From Bacteroidota bacterium (GTDB taxonomy: Bacteria; Bacteroidota; Ignavibacteria; Ignavibacteriales; Ignavibacteriaceae), in contig JAIUOE010000008.1 in the NCBI GenBank assembly GCA_020161395.1, positions 108,789 to 172,788 of the forward strand: a DNA stretch of 64,000 bases. Direction: 5' to 3'. Shown in pieces: positions 28,296 through 38,127 of the stretch. Position numbers and translations under genes: made by a program. Under the pieces are notes generated by a model. The model was not told the origin of the DNA, did not search any database, and saw only the letters and a list, made by a program, of their open reading frames with translations. How positions within the stretch are numbered: the stretch's first letter is position 1; every line of letters begins with the position of its first letter.

Positions 28296-29954
28296 TTATT
28301 TCAACATGGGTATTTTAACCGACTTGTTGCGGGCGTTTTCCTTTGCCCGGTCGTAGCCGGCGTCTGCATGTCTTACTATCCCCATACCGGGGTCAGAAGT
28401 AAGGACTCTTTCTATTCTTTTTGCTGCTTCGGGCGTGCCGTCAGCAACAATAACCATTCCGGCGTGAATGGAATTACCAATACCGACACCGCCACCGTGA
28501 TGAACGGATATCCATGAAGCACCATTAACGGCGTTAATCAGAGCGTTAAGGATGGGCCAGTCGGCTATGGCATCACTGCCGTCTTTCATTGCCTCGGTTT
28601 CTCTGTATGGGGAAGCCACTGAACCGCAATCAAGGTGATCCCTGCCGATAACTATCGGAGCTTTCACTTTTTTGTCAGCAACGAGTTGATTGAAAATCAA
28701 TCCCATTTTTGCCCTGTCACCGTAACTCAGCCAGCATATTCTAGCAGGAAGCCCCTGAAAATGGACTTTTTTTCTTGCAAGTTCAAGCCAGTTGATAAGG
28801 GAGGTATTTTCAGGAAATGCAGCTTTAACGGCTTCGTCGGTTATATAAATATCTTCCGGATCACCCGAGAGGGCTGCCCAACGGAAAGGACCGCTGCCAT
28901 CGCAGAAAAGCGGACGAATGTACTCAGGGACAAATCCGGGTATATCGAAAGCATTCTCAACACCGTTTGCCTGGGCTTCGCCACGGATGTTATTTCCGTA
29001 ATCGAAAGTGACCGAACCCCGTCTTTGGAATTCGAGCATCGCTTTAAGATGAACAACTATGGTTTCCTTTGCGAGAGCAATATATTTGTCAGGGTCTGAT
29101 TTTCGAAGTGCAAGAGCCTGTTCGAACGACATTCCCATCGGTACATAACCGTTTAAAGTATCGTGTGCGGATGTCTGATCTGTAACGATATCCAGGATTA
29201 CATTTCTCTTCAGGAGCTCGGGAAGAATATCAGCAGCATTTCCAACAAGACCAACGGAGATATTGGCACCCGATTCTTTGGCATCGAGAACAATTTTCAG
29301 AGCTTCCTCGAGGTCTTCACTAAGAATATCGATGTAACCTGTCTCAATCCTTTTCTGAATTCTGGATTTATCGACATCAATTCCGAGGAATGTGGCACCG
29401 TTCATGGTGGCAGCCAGGGGCTGTGCTCCACCCATACCTCCGAGACCGGAGGTAAGAAGGAGTTTCCCTTTAAGTGAGCCGCCAAATTTCTGGCGGGCAC
29501 ACTCTGCGAATGTCTCATAGGTTCCCTGAAGAATGCCCTGTGTGCCGATGTAAATCCAGCTTCCCGCGGTCATCTGTCCGTACATGGTGAGTCCGAGGGC
29601 TTCAAGACGACGGAATTCATCCCAGTTTCCCCAACGGGGTACCAGCATCGAATTTGAAATGAGGACCCTGGGAGCATCCGGATGACTTCTGAAAATTGCA
29701 ACAGGCTTTCCCGACTGAACGAGAAGGGTTTCATCGTTTTCAAGTTGTTTGAGGGACTCAATAATTGCATCGAACGATTCCCAGTTGCGGGCTGCCTTGC
29801 CTTTGCCACCATAGACAATCAGTTCGGCAGGATTTTCTGCAACCTCGGGGTCAAGGTTGTTCATCAACATTCTCATTGCAGCTTCCTGCACCCATCCTTT
29901 GCAGGAGAGGGTTGAACCGTGAGGAGCTTTGATGATTCTTTCTTCCTTTACCAT
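28296..29954 (-). CDS. hutU: Urocanate hydratase
   Basis: 552 residues, full length. It converts urocanate to imidazolone propionate in histidine degradation, with NAD as electrophile. Signatures: [48 protein letters not shown], the NAD-binding [12 protein letters not shown], and the catalytic-cysteine segment [19 protein letters not shown]. HutH, HutI and HutG/F are not adjacent, so the rest of the pathway must be elsewhere. It lies 2 bases after the small unknown gene and before serA. Confidence 0.95.
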   Translation of the reverse strand: MVKEERIIKAPHGSTLSCKGWVQEAAMRMLMNNLDPEVAENPAELIVYGGKGKAARNWESFDAIIESLKQLENDETLLVQSGKPVAIFRSHPDAPRVLISNSMLVPRWGNWDEFRRLEALGLTMYGQMTAGSWIYIGTQGILQGTYETFAECARQKFGGSLKGKLLLTSGLGGMGGAQPLAATMNGATFLGIDVDKSRIQKRIETGYIDILSEDLEEALKIVLDAKESGANISVGLVGNAADILPELLKRNVILDIVTDQTSAHDTLNGYVPMGMSFEQALALRKSDPDKYIALAKETIVVHLKAMLEFQRRGSVTFDYGNNIRGEAQANGVENAFDIPGFVPEYIRPLFCDGSGPFRWAALSGDPEDIYITDEAVKAAFPENTSLINWLELARKKVHFQGLPARICWLSYGDRAKMGLIFNQLVADKKVKAPIVIGRDHLDCGSVASPYRETEAMKDGSDAIADWPILNALINAVNGASWISVHHGGGVGIGNSIHAGMVIVADGTPEAAKRIERVLTSDPGMGIVRHADAGYDRAKENARNKSVKIPMLK

Positions 29955-29956
29955 CT

Positions 29957-30298
29957 CTATTTTTCCTGAAAATATTTGGTCAAGAGTTTTCCGTATTGTT
30001 TTTCAAGCGAGGAGAAAAAAAACTTTTTGAAAAAACCGGCTTTGCTGATCTGTTTTTTCAAGTGGTTGTGGTTTGCAACAACCATGTTTTTCAGAGTGAA
30101 ATACTCATCTTTTGTAAACTTTACGGAATCGGATTCATTAATTTTATCAAGGATGGTGGAAAAGATTCTGTTCTGTTTAACCATCCCGACTTCCTGACTT
30201 CCACTCGTCTGTTTTACAGCCTGTTTTACAAACTGTGTCAATACTTTTTTATCACTTTTGTCGATATCGAGTGTATAATTTCTAAGCGCGATCTTCAT
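29957..30298 (-). CDS. Conserved-looking small protein of unknown function
   Basis: 113 residues, lysine-rich, soluble, mainly helical; no signal peptide, membrane segment or recognised motif. It is 2 bases before hutU and 6 bases after the adenosine deaminase stop, so it is co-transcribed with both. The tight packing supports a real gene; the role is unknown. Confidence 0.65.
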   Translation of the reverse strand: MKIALRNYTLDIDKSDKKVLTQFVKQAVKQTSGSQEVGMVKQNRIFSTILDKINESDSVKFTKDEYFTLKNMVVANHNHLKKQISKAGFFKKFFFSSLEKQYGKLLTKYFQEK

Positions 30299-30304
30299 GT
30301 TATC

Positions 30305-31429
30305 CTATAATTGAAGTGAAGTGAGTTTTTCTCTCATTTTCAGATATCCCGGTTTAATCACATCGTAGATAAGGCGGATTCTCTCATTATGATGGATAAA
30401 AGCGGATTTCATTGCATTAATTGTTATTTTTTCCACATCATCGAGGTGGAGGTCAAAAATTTGAACGGCTGTTACAAATTCCTTTGTCATGGTGGTATCA
30501 CTCATCAGACAGTTGTCGGTATTGATCGTGACTCTGAATTTGTTTTTATATAAAATCTTGAAAGGGTGCTTTTCGAGGGATTCAACGGCACCTGTGTGCA
30601 CATTGCTCAGTAGGCAGCACTCGATCGGAATTCTTTTGTCGAGCACATACTGGGCAAGATCACCCATTCCGGTAACGGTCTCACCGTCCTCTGCGATAAT
30701 CATGTCTTCAACGAGTCTGGTACCGTGACCAATTCTGTGGGCTCCGCACCATTGAATCGCCTGCCAGATTGATTCCTTACCAAAGGCTTCACCGGCGTGG
30801 ATCGTAATATTGAAATTTTCTCTTTGGATATACTGAAAAGCCTCGATGTGCTTTTTGGGGGGATATCCACCTTCTTCACCTGCAAGGTCGAAACCAACTA
30901 CACCTTTTTCCCTGAAATTCACTGCAAGTTCGGCAATCTCAAGTGTATCTTTCATGTTTCTCATTCCACAGAGAATCAAACCGAATTCGACTTTATATTT
31001 AGTCTTTCCCTCTTCCAGACCTTCAAGGACGGCGGATACCACATCATCCATGTAAAGCCCTTTGAGAGTATGGAAAATGGGTGCAAACCTGATCTCCACA
31101 TAACAAACACCATCGTTGTACATGTCTTCCATCATCTCGAAAGCAACTCTTGTCAGAGCCTCTCTCGTTTGCATCACAGCACATGTGTGTTCAAAACCCT
31201 GCAGGTATTCAACGAGGTTACCCTTGTTGGCTCCGCGGTGGAACCAGTTCCTCAGTTCCACGGGGTCCTGAGTTGGCAGTTTATCGTATCCCGTCTCACG
31301 GGCGAGTTCAATAATGGTCTCGGGTCTCAAAGTCCCGTCAAGGTGTTCATGCAAGAGCACCTTGGGTACAGTTTTAATAATTTCTTCAGTTGTCAATAAA
31401 AACCTCTTTTTAAATACTAAATTTATCAT
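30305..31429 (-). CDS. add: Adenosine deaminase family protein
   Basis: 374 residues of the adenosine/AMP deaminase superfamily, which hydrolyses adenosine to inosine. Metal ligands: HEHLDGTLRP (about residue 28), HAGEAFG (about 216), HRIGHGTRL (about 236) and the aspartate in NTDNCLMSDTTMTKE (about 311), a form seen in many bacterial enzymes in place of NTDDP. The first ten residues may not be translated; a TTG at codon 11 or 12 is an alternative start. It heads the - strand operon add-unknown-hutU-serA. Confidence 0.88.
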   Translation of the reverse strand: MINLVFKKRFLLTTEEIIKTVPKVLLHEHLDGTLRPETIIELARETGYDKLPTQDPVELRNWFHRGANKGNLVEYLQGFEHTCAVMQTREALTRVAFEMMEDMYNDGVCYVEIRFAPIFHTLKGLYMDDVVSAVLEGLEEGKTKYKVEFGLILCGMRNMKDTLEIAELAVNFREKGVVGFDLAGEEGGYPPKKHIEAFQYIQRENFNITIHAGEAFGKESIWQAIQWCGAHRIGHGTRLVEDMIIAEDGETVTGMGDLAQYVLDKRIPIECCLLSNVHTGAVESLEKHPFKILYKNKFRVTINTDNCLMSDTTMTKEFVTAVQIFDLHLDDVEKITINAMKSAFIHHNERIRLIYDVIKPGYLKMREKLTSLQL

Positions 31430-31560
31430 TATTAGAGAAGAAAATCAATTTTGTTTGAGGATAGTTTGATAAAATAATAGAATGCCGGTTATAAATCTTG
31501 TTTAAACAATGAATTTTGAGTAATTTAGGGTACCATAATTTGTGAAACTTTGGAGAAAAA

Positions 31561-32727
31561 ATGAAAAGAATTAACATCCTCTTGTCAGGAATGATCCTTC
31601 TGGGATTGATGTTCTCGGGATATCAGTGTTCTTCCGCAGAAATGTCAAGTGCAAAACTTTACATTCAGCAGAAGAATTGGGAAAAAGCCGCTGAATCATT
31701 AGACAAGGAAATTGCAAAAAACCCGAAAAGTGACGAAGGTTACTATCTTCTTGGAATCGTGAAGAAAGAAAAAGAAGATATCAAAGGGATGGTTTACAAT
31801 TTTAACAAATCACTTGAAATCAGTTCGAAATTCAAAAAAGAGATTGATGCTCTTACACAGGCAACCTGGGCAGAATCGTTCAATGCCGGTGTAAACAACT
31901 ATAACAAAGCTGCACAGTCGAAATCGAAAGATACGACAGCAATGTTTCTCGATAAAGCAATTGAGAAATTCAATACTGCAATTTCACTCGAACCCGATTC
32001 AATAGAAGCCTATAAAATAGTTTCCATGATCTATTTGAACAAAGGCGAAACAGACAAAGCCATTCCGGTGCTTCAGACCATTATTGACAAACAGGGACCA
32101 AGCTATGCGTATGCTCAGCTCGCCGAAATTTACATAAAAAGAGGTGAAGCTAAAAATACTGCCTTCAAAACAAGTAAAAACAGCGCTGACAGCGTAGCTG
32201 CTCACGACAATTTTACAACTGCCAAAAAGACCGCTATAACAGGTTTGAACAAGCACCCTGGTGATGAAACCCTTTTGGCTACCCTTGCGATGGTTTATGG
32301 TTATCTGAATCAGGCTGAAGAAGGTGCTGCACTTTTTGAGGGTGAAGTAAAGAAAAACCCGACTAACAAACTTAGCAGACTCTACTACGGTATTTTCCTT
32401 ACAAATATTCAGAACTATACTGCATCAGTTGTTGAGTTCGCAGAGATTCTGAAGATCGATCCTAATTTCTATGAAGCCTTTTATTATGAAGCATTTGCTT
32501 ACTACAACTGGGGACTTACCATCCTTAAGAAAGCAGATCAGATGAAAGAGGACGGAAGACCACAGGCTAATCCTAAATTCGAACTTTGTGTGGAAAACGC
32601 CAAGAAGTTCACCGAGAAAGCGCCAAAAGAGAGAAGAGGCTATGACCTTCTTTTCAAAGCCTACTCGAGATTGAGCAAGACAAAAGAAGCTGAAGAAGTT
32701 CAGAAAATTTTATCGGAAATGAAATAA
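31561..32727 (+). CDS. Exported tetratricopeptide-repeat protein
   Basis: 388 residues. The N-terminus (MKRINILLSGMILLGLMFSGYQC) is a signal peptide with a cysteine at 23; the box GYQC is not a canonical lipobox, so lipidation is uncertain. At least five TPR units are visible (AKLYIQQKNWEKAAESLDKEIAKNP; EGYYLLGIVKKEKEDIKGM; SIEAYKIVSMIYLNKGETDKAIPVL; PNFYEAFYYEAFAYYNWGL). It probably scaffolds envelope proteins. Ribosome site TTGGAG (31550-31555). The broken DUF3467 gene follows 2 bases later. Confidence 0.82.
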   Translation: MKRINILLSGMILLGLMFSGYQCSSAEMSSAKLYIQQKNWEKAAESLDKEIAKNPKSDEGYYLLGIVKKEKEDIKGMVYNFNKSLEISSKFKKEIDALTQATWAESFNAGVNNYNKAAQSKSKDTTAMFLDKAIEKFNTAISLEPDSIEAYKIVSMIYLNKGETDKAIPVLQTIIDKQGPSYAYAQLAEIYIKRGEAKNTAFKTSKNSADSVAAHDNFTTAKKTAITGLNKHPGDETLLATLAMVYGYLNQAEEGAALFEGEVKKNPTNKLSRLYYGIFLTNIQNYTASVVEFAEILKIDPNFYEAFYYEAFAYYNWGLTILKKADQMKEDGRPQANPKFELCVENAKKFTEKAPKERRGYDLLFKAYSRLSKTKEAEEVQKILSEMK

Positions 32728-32729
32728 CG

Positions 32730-33064
32730 ATGAATCAGAATCCAAAAGATACAGCAATACCTCAACAGCAACAACTTAATGTGGAGCTGGGAGAGAAAGA
32801 GGCGGAAGGAATTTATTCCAACCTCGCTTTCATCACACATTCCCCTGCGGAATTTGTGATCGATTTTACCAGGATACTCCCGGGTATTCAGAAGGCAAAA
32901 GTGATGTCGAGGATAATAACGACACCACACATGCCAAGATGCTGTTGAGAGCACTGGCTGATAATATCGATAAATATGAATCCAGATTTGGTGAAATAAA
33001 TGTCGATTTTCAACAGGAGCCTGCTTTTGGGTTTCCGCCTCCAAAGACGGAAAAGTTTAACTGA
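32730..33064 (+). pseudogene. DUF3467 protein gene split by a single-base frameshift
   Basis: The first frame (32730-32948) reads LNVELGEKEAEGIYSNLAFITHSPAEFVIDF...KAKVMSRIITTP and then stops after six odd residues. Reading -1 from about 32927 continues the expected family pattern: THAKMLLRALADNIDKYESRFGEI, then a Pro/Phe-rich tail (GFPPPKTEKFN) and stop at 33062-33064. The two parts together make a normal ~111-residue DUF3467 protein, a small family of unknown function common in Bacteroidota. The junction (ACACCACACATG) has no homopolymer and no X-XXY-YYZ slippery site. A one-base deletion, real or in the assembly, is the simplest reading; a terminator follows. Confidence 0.8.
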
Positions 33065-33078
33065 TCGAGTATTTTTGA

Positions 33079-33108
33079 AGCTGCCCCTCAAAAGGCAGCT
33101 TTTTTTTT
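33079..33108 (+). terminator. Intrinsic terminator after DUF3467 gene
   Basis: A 7-bp perfect stem (33079-33085 with 33094-33100), loop of 8, then eight or nine T. It lies 14 bases after the restored stop codon at 33062, which supports that stop as the natural gene end. Confidence 0.92.
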
Positions 33109-33280
33109 GATCTGTATCACTTCTAAAAGGCAATAATAATATTTTTCGATTAAAAAGTGTTGCATTTGTCTGTTTATTTGTTAAATTTCGCTCTCGATAA
33201 ATGCAACTAAGGTAACCCTTCGGGTTGCAGCTTAATAAGTTTTAATAACACAACAACATCATCATCACAAGGAGTCCAAT

Positions 33281-34204
33281 ATGAAAAGATTTACACTTTT
33301 CATGGTTGTTATTCTGTTCTCGGGCATACTGTTTGCTCAGCAGAACAAGATTAATGTGGTCATCTCCATCAAGTGTACAAACGCACCGCAGTTTTCCATT
33401 TGGAATGACACAATTCGTGAGGGGCAGAAATATGCTTTTCAAGCCAAGAATCTTCCTGCACCTTATAATGTGGCACAATCACTCTACAATGCAATGGTTG
33501 GATCATACATCATGTTTGAGGACGGGTGTATAAACCAGGATATTCAGGTAAGAATCACGCTAAACGGAGTAAATTGTTCCAATGGATTATTCAATCCGGC
33601 TAATCTTGCAAACCTGTTTATCAACTGGAGGATAGAGGTTTACTCATTTAACGGACTTGATCCACTAGGTTCACCCTTTAATTTCACATCACCAAACAAA
33701 TTCAGACTTGTTCTGATGCGTTCGCAACAGTTCAGCCAGTTCCTCACAATGGCAGGTATCAACCCTGTTGCTGTGCTGGCATTTGCGTATTTAACTGCTA
33801 CAAATACATTTGATCTGACAGGAATTACCACCGAGCTGTTTCCGGATTCCATCAGAGTAAGAGTATCCCATTTTTCAGATCTCGTCGGAAGTACTCAGGG
33901 AAGTCTGACCTCCACGAATGAAACGATAACGGAGATACCGGCTGCATTTGCTCTCGATCAAAATTACCCAAATCCGTTTAATCCTTCCACAAAGATTCGC
34001 TATTCAGTACCCGAAAGGTCGGATGTGCTGATCAGAGTCTTTGACATAATGGGAACGGAAGTGGCGAAAATAGTGAATGAATCGAAGGAAGCCGGGGTCT
34101 ATGAGGCATCATTCGATGCAGCAGGATTGCCTTCAGGAATGTACATGTATGAACTGAGAGCAGGAAGTGTCGTAATCAGTAAAAAAATGCTGCTGCTCAA
34201 GTAA
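33281..34204 (+). CDS. Small secreted protein with type A T9SS sorting domain
   Basis: 307 residues. Signal peptide MKRFTLFMVVILFSGILFA, then QQNK. About 190 residues of unrecognised beta-rich sequence follow with two or three cysteines, then the ~85-residue sorting domain (FALDQNYPNPFNPSTKIRYSV ... KKMLLLK). It is likely cell-surface or released. Ribosome site AAGGAG (33269-33274). It has its own terminator at 34238. Confidence 0.82.
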   Translation: MKRFTLFMVVILFSGILFAQQNKINVVISIKCTNAPQFSIWNDTIREGQKYAFQAKNLPAPYNVAQSLYNAMVGSYIMFEDGCINQDIQVRITLNGVNCSNGLFNPANLANLFINWRIEVYSFNGLDPLGSPFNFTSPNKFRLVLMRSQQFSQFLTMAGINPVAVLAFAYLTATNTFDLTGITTELFPDSIRVRVSHFSDLVGSTQGSLTSTNETITEIPAAFALDQNYPNPFNPSTKIRYSVPERSDVLIRVFDIMGTEVAKIVNESKEAGVYEASFDAAGLPSGMYMYELRAGSVVISKKMLLLK

Positions 34205-34237
34205 GTTACAAAGTTACGAGTGGACGCATAAATTTAG

Positions 34238-34297
34238 AGAGCATTTGAAGGAAAATGCAGGAAACAGCCTGTATTTGCCTTTTAGTGCTCTTTTTTT
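34238..34297 (+). terminator. Long-stem intrinsic terminator
   Basis: AGAGCA (34238-34243) pairs with TGCTCT (34286-34291), and an inner imperfect stem (about 34248-34261 with 34267-34280) sits between. A T-run to 34297 follows. Confidence 0.8.
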
Positions 34298-34395
34298 ACA
34301 TAAAAAGACCTGATTGTAAATAAATCATTTGCAAACAATTCAAATTATAACTAATTTTAATAGTTATCGTTAATAATTATAGAACCGAGATCGCA

Positions 34396-36471
34396 ATGAA
34401 GCATTTTAAGAAGAGTTTTACCGGAGTTGCCGGTATGATCGCCGTATTGTCAATAATGCTCTTATCCGGGTGTGAGATCAAGGAACCGATTGCCCCGGTG
34501 TGGGATGTCGAACTTAATCTACCGTTCGTGAACAGGACCTACACTTTAAAGGAGATTGTAGAGAGAGATACAGCAAACCTGAAAGTGAGAAGCGACACAG
34601 CCATAATAATTTATGAACAGCTTCAGGATCTCAACTCTGTCAAGATTGAAAACAGAATGACGCTTGATGCTCCCGTGAAGAGCATAAAGACAACCATAGG
34701 CGCCATCAAGGTGAACACAGTTGCCTCGATAAGTGAAGAGATAAAAATGACCCAATGGCTTAATGTTACGCCTGGTCAGAATCAGATAGTACCACCGGTT
34801 ACAAATACACTGGTAGTTCAAGACCTTAAGAAGATAGGTTCCTTTGAAGTTGCAGAGTTTGACGGCGGAACAATGTCTCTTAAGATCAGAAATGAAAATG
34901 GTCCGATTCCTCTTAGCATAAGCCGCATAATCGTGAGAGCCGGAAAGAACTACACATACAGAGGTGCTTCAATAGCTGAAAACACCCGTCTGCTTACCGA
35001 CAATACAGCATTCACCCTGACACAGAACCAGGAAAGAACCATTTCGTTTCCTCTAACGGGGCAGAAACTGGTGGACTCGTTAAGGGTTGAGGTACTGTTG
35101 TCATCAACAGGCAGCAATGGTCAATCGGTGCTCCTTCCTGCCAATCCGGTTACAAAAATTACAGCCGACTTCGCAAATCTTAGCGTGAGCGGCGTCAAGA
35201 CAGTAATTCCTCAGCAAAATCCAATTGTAAAAAGTGATGTTGTTGCCATAGACGACTCCACACAGTATTCCCTGATGAAATTTGATTCGGGAAAAATGGA
35301 TATCACCGTAAAGAACTCGATCGACATGCCTCTGCAGGTTACGATGAGTGTTAACGAGTTGAAAAAACCGGACGGATCAGCATTCAGCCAAGTGATAAAT
35401 GTACCTGCAAAGGGAACAGGCACCTTCTCGATCGCAAGTCTGAAAGATTACACTCTAAATTCAGGTGGTGTTCTTAAGAATACCATTACATATTCTGCAT
35501 CAGCAACAAATACTGTTCAGCCGGGAGTTGTAAATACACTTCTGAGTACAGACAGTCTGGTTTCCACTGTTTCCATGTCAAACCTCGTGATTTCGAGCAT
35601 AACAGGAAAAGTGAAACCGGTGCAACTCAGAATTGTGGAGACAGACATCGGAATTAATCTGAACGATTTGCAAGGTAAATTCAGATTCGGGAAACTCGAT
35701 CTTCAGGATTCTGATATAAAATTGATAGTTCAGAAAGCAACCAGTTTTGAAGTGAGGTTTACCGGTAAACTCAAGGGGACAAACGGTGTAAATACCGCTG
35801 AACTGGATCTTCCTGTATCAACACTCGGTGTGGGACAAACCACGATCAAGCTTGACCCTGTGAAGGTGGAGCAGTTTATACTCGCATTCCCGAATACTTT
35901 GCCAAATAAGATGACAGTTGTTGGCGTTACAACCCTGAATCCAAACTTTAAGGAGGGTACAGCCCAGATGATTGACTCGGTTTATGGAATTGGCAGGCTT
36001 GATTTCCCATTCCATGTTGGTATTACCAACGGTACAATTTCAGACACTGTCGCAGTAGATATCGCAGCCGGGGATACAGCCAAGCTTAACAGTTCCAATT
36101 CTGCAGATGTCACTATGGTTTTTGAGAACGGATTTGCGGCAGGTTTGAGAGTTAGTGGAAGATTTGTTGACAAAGACTATCGGACTGTAATGAACATCAT
36201 ACCGAAAAATGCAGGAAATGACTCTGTACTGACGATAAAGGGAGCGACTGTTGGCTCTGATGACCGGGTTATTGCTGCAGCGAAAGACAGTATCAAAATG
36301 ACTCTGGTAAATGCTGACTTTAGAAACTTTACAAAAGTCAAGCATCTTATTCTTGAAATGCGGATAAATACTTCTCGAGCGAATGGACTGCCGGTCAAGT
36401 TCTATGCGCTTGATCTGTTCAAGTTACGAGCTTTCGGTAAATTCTCTTATAAAGTTGATGCAGGAAAGTAG
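34396..36471 (+). CDS. Large predicted lipoprotein, beta-rich, unknown function
   Basis: 691 residues. The signal ends in a clear lipobox LLSGC (Cys about residue 26), so it is an outer-membrane-targeted lipoprotein. The rest is a series of beta-sandwich-like stretches (repeated VxLxxxxxTKIxADFANLSVSG and DITVKNSIDMPLQVTMSVN type strands); no family recognised. It is followed 10 bases later by a predicted outer-membrane barrel, so the two may form a lipoprotein-porin pair. Confidence 0.75.
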   Translation: MKHFKKSFTGVAGMIAVLSIMLLSGCEIKEPIAPVWDVELNLPFVNRTYTLKEIVERDTANLKVRSDTAIIIYEQLQDLNSVKIENRMTLDAPVKSIKTTIGAIKVNTVASISEEIKMTQWLNVTPGQNQIVPPVTNTLVVQDLKKIGSFEVAEFDGGTMSLKIRNENGPIPLSISRIIVRAGKNYTYRGASIAENTRLLTDNTAFTLTQNQERTISFPLTGQKLVDSLRVEVLLSSTGSNGQSVLLPANPVTKITADFANLSVSGVKTVIPQQNPIVKSDVVAIDDSTQYSLMKFDSGKMDITVKNSIDMPLQVTMSVNELKKPDGSAFSQVINVPAKGTGTFSIASLKDYTLNSGGVLKNTITYSASATNTVQPGVVNTLLSTDSLVSTVSMSNLVISSITGKVKPVQLRIVETDIGINLNDLQGKFRFGKLDLQDSDIKLIVQKATSFEVRFTGKLKGTNGVNTAELDLPVSTLGVGQTTIKLDPVKVEQFILAFPNTLPNKMTVVGVTTLNPNFKEGTAQMIDSVYGIGRLDFPFHVGITNGTISDTVAVDIAAGDTAKLNSSNSADVTMVFENGFAAGLRVSGRFVDKDYRTVMNIIPKNAGNDSVLTIKGATVGSDDRVIAAAKDSIKMTLVNADFRNFTKVKHLILEMRINTSRANGLPVKFYALDLFKLRAFGKFSYKVDAGK

Positions 36472-36481
36472 AGGTACCACT

Positions 36482-37903
36482 ATGAAAACTTTTAAATATT
36501 CAGTATTGGCATTGGTGATTTTCTCTTCTTTAGTTTCTGCACAGAACGGTGGGGGCATAGCCAGCAGTTCTGATCCTGTTGCCACCGCAATGGGAAAAAC
36601 CATGACTGTAACTTCCCGTGGCGTATATGCATTGGGTGCCAACCCTGCACTGATAACATGGAGTGAGCCAAAAACATTTGAGTTCTCCGTAATTGGACCC
36701 ATCAATATAAGAGCAGGGTTCGATTTCATGACCCTCGACGACTACAATTATTTCTTTGGTGGAACTACTGACGCCTCTGGAAAAACAACCGGCAGATATC
36801 TCACCAATGACGATGAACTCAGGTTCAGAGAATTGTTCAAGGATGAGAGCAGTATGATTGTGGGTGCTTCATTCACCATGTTTTCTGCGACATACAATGC
36901 GGGTCCTTCGATAGGTGCTTTCGGATTCAACATTACCGATCAATTCTATTCCAAAGCCGTAATTCCGGAAACATTTGCCAAACTTGCTCTGGAAGGAAAT
37001 GTTCAAAATCAGTTATATGATTTTGGTGGTACGAAGTTCGGTGCCAACTGGATGAGAAAGTATGGTTTGACATATGCCAGGGATTTCAAACTGTTCAACT
37101 GGAAACAGGTCTCTGCCGGTATTACGATGAATCTGGTACACGGATACGGCTATGCCGCTATTGATTACATCAGGACCAGTTTCAGTTTCGATGCGAATAA
37201 TCAGCTAACCGGAACCGGTGACTACAGAGCAATCTCTGCATTCTCGCCTGATTTTGGTATCAAGTATGATTTTGATTCAACTGATATACAAAAAGGGAAG
37301 AATTTCTTCCCCTTCCCTTCACCGGGAGGAACCGGATTTGGAATTGATCTTGGGTTTGCAGCTCAGATCAATGATAAATGGTCAATCGGACTGGCAATTA
37401 CTGACATCGGTTCGATAAACTGGACACAGAAGACTGCCGAATTTAAAGCAGAAGGAGGAATCTTCCTTAATGACCTTCTCGATCAAAAACAAAGAGATTC
37501 ACTAGTAAATGTTCTAAAAGGAAAAGCAAAATCGACAGGTGAATTTTCGACAGCACTCCCCGGGGCATTGAGGTTTGGAACCGCCTTCAAAACTGGTGGC
37601 AGCAGTGGTGACTGGTTATTCGCTTCCGATTTTAATTTTGGATTCAATGATCAACCCGGCAACAGTACTGCAATGAGATGGTCGATGGGTATGGAATGGA
37701 ATCCAAAAGCAAGCTGGCTACCATGGTTCAGGACAGGATTCTCGGTAGGCGGTGGTACGATTGCGAGCTGGTCGTTTGGTGGAGGATTCAAAATATGGAA
37801 AATATACTTTGATGGTGCAACCTACGATTTCCAGTATCTCTTCAGCCCTTCAAAAGCTAAAAGAGTTTCGGTATCACTTGGTGCAAGATGGAGATTTGAT
37901 TAA
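36482..37903 (+). CDS. Predicted outer-membrane barrel protein (DUF5723-like)
   Basis: About 473 residues. Start 36482 is preferred over an in-frame codon at 36383 inside the preceding gene: GAGG is at 36472-36475 and the product opens with a signal peptide (MKTFKYSVLALVIFSSLVSAQ). SSDPVATAMGKTMTVTSRGVYALGANPA is like the conserved opening of PorV/FadL-type barrels, and alternating aromatic strands run to the C-terminal ARWRFD with terminal aromatic. The DUF5723 comparison is by pattern. A strong terminator follows. Confidence 0.68.
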   Translation: MKTFKYSVLALVIFSSLVSAQNGGGIASSSDPVATAMGKTMTVTSRGVYALGANPALITWSEPKTFEFSVIGPINIRAGFDFMTLDDYNYFFGGTTDASGKTTGRYLTNDDELRFRELFKDESSMIVGASFTMFSATYNAGPSIGAFGFNITDQFYSKAVIPETFAKLALEGNVQNQLYDFGGTKFGANWMRKYGLTYARDFKLFNWKQVSAGITMNLVHGYGYAAIDYIRTSFSFDANNQLTGTGDYRAISAFSPDFGIKYDFDSTDIQKGKNFFPFPSPGGTGFGIDLGFAAQINDKWSIGLAITDIGSINWTQKTAEFKAEGGIFLNDLLDQKQRDSLVNVLKGKAKSTGEFSTALPGALRFGTAFKTGGSSGDWLFASDFNFGFNDQPGNSTAMRWSMGMEWNPKASWLPWFRTGFSVGGGTIASWSFGGGFKIWKIYFDGATYDFQYLFSPSKAKRVSVSLGARWRFD

Positions 37904-37925
37904 AATTTCTGACTAAAAAGATTAA

Positions 37926-37959
37926 AGAGGTTGTTCATTTGAGCAACCTCTTTTTTTTT
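37926..37959 (+). terminator. Intrinsic terminator after barrel gene
   Basis: An 11-bp stem (37926-37936 with 37941-37951, one G-U), a 4-base loop and nine T. Confidence 0.95.
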
Positions 37960-38014
37960 GATTTTGTAAATTAAATCTGATATCCGTATATTTACAGTCT
38001 CAATTTGAAATTAT

Positions 38015-38087
38015 TGCCCTGTGGTGTAATTGGCAACACGCCTGACTCTGGATCAGGAGAGCCCAGGTTCGACCCCTGGCGGGGCAG
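38015..38087 (+). tRNA. tRNA-Gln (anticodon CUG)
   Basis: A complete cloverleaf: acceptor 38015-38021 with 38080-38086; D stem GTGT/ACAC; anticodon stem CCTGA/TCAGG around loop CTCTGGA, anticodon CTG at 38048-38050; variable AGAGC; T stem CCAGG/CCTGG with loop TTCGACC. The discriminator is G at 38087. The 3' end reads GCA, so CCA is added after transcription. It decodes CAG. Confidence 0.96.
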
Positions 38088-38096
38088 CAAAAGAAA

Positions 38097-38124
38097 AGCT
38101 CTGACGAAAGTCAGGGCTTTTTTT
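38097..38124 (+). terminator. Intrinsic terminator after tRNA-Gln
   Basis: A 9-bp stem (38097-38105 with 38110-38118, one G-U), GAAA tetraloop and a T-run to 38124. It meets the convergent apbE stop (38128). Confidence 0.94.
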
Positions 38125-38127
38125 ATG

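Noticed and set aside
30797..31399. 200-codon frame antisense to adenosine deaminase
   Set aside because: Shadow of a conserved gene; no ribosome site or family features.
32918..32935. Programmed -1 frameshift in the DUF3467 gene
   Set aside because: No slippery heptamer and no clear downstream pseudoknot; a deletion is simpler.
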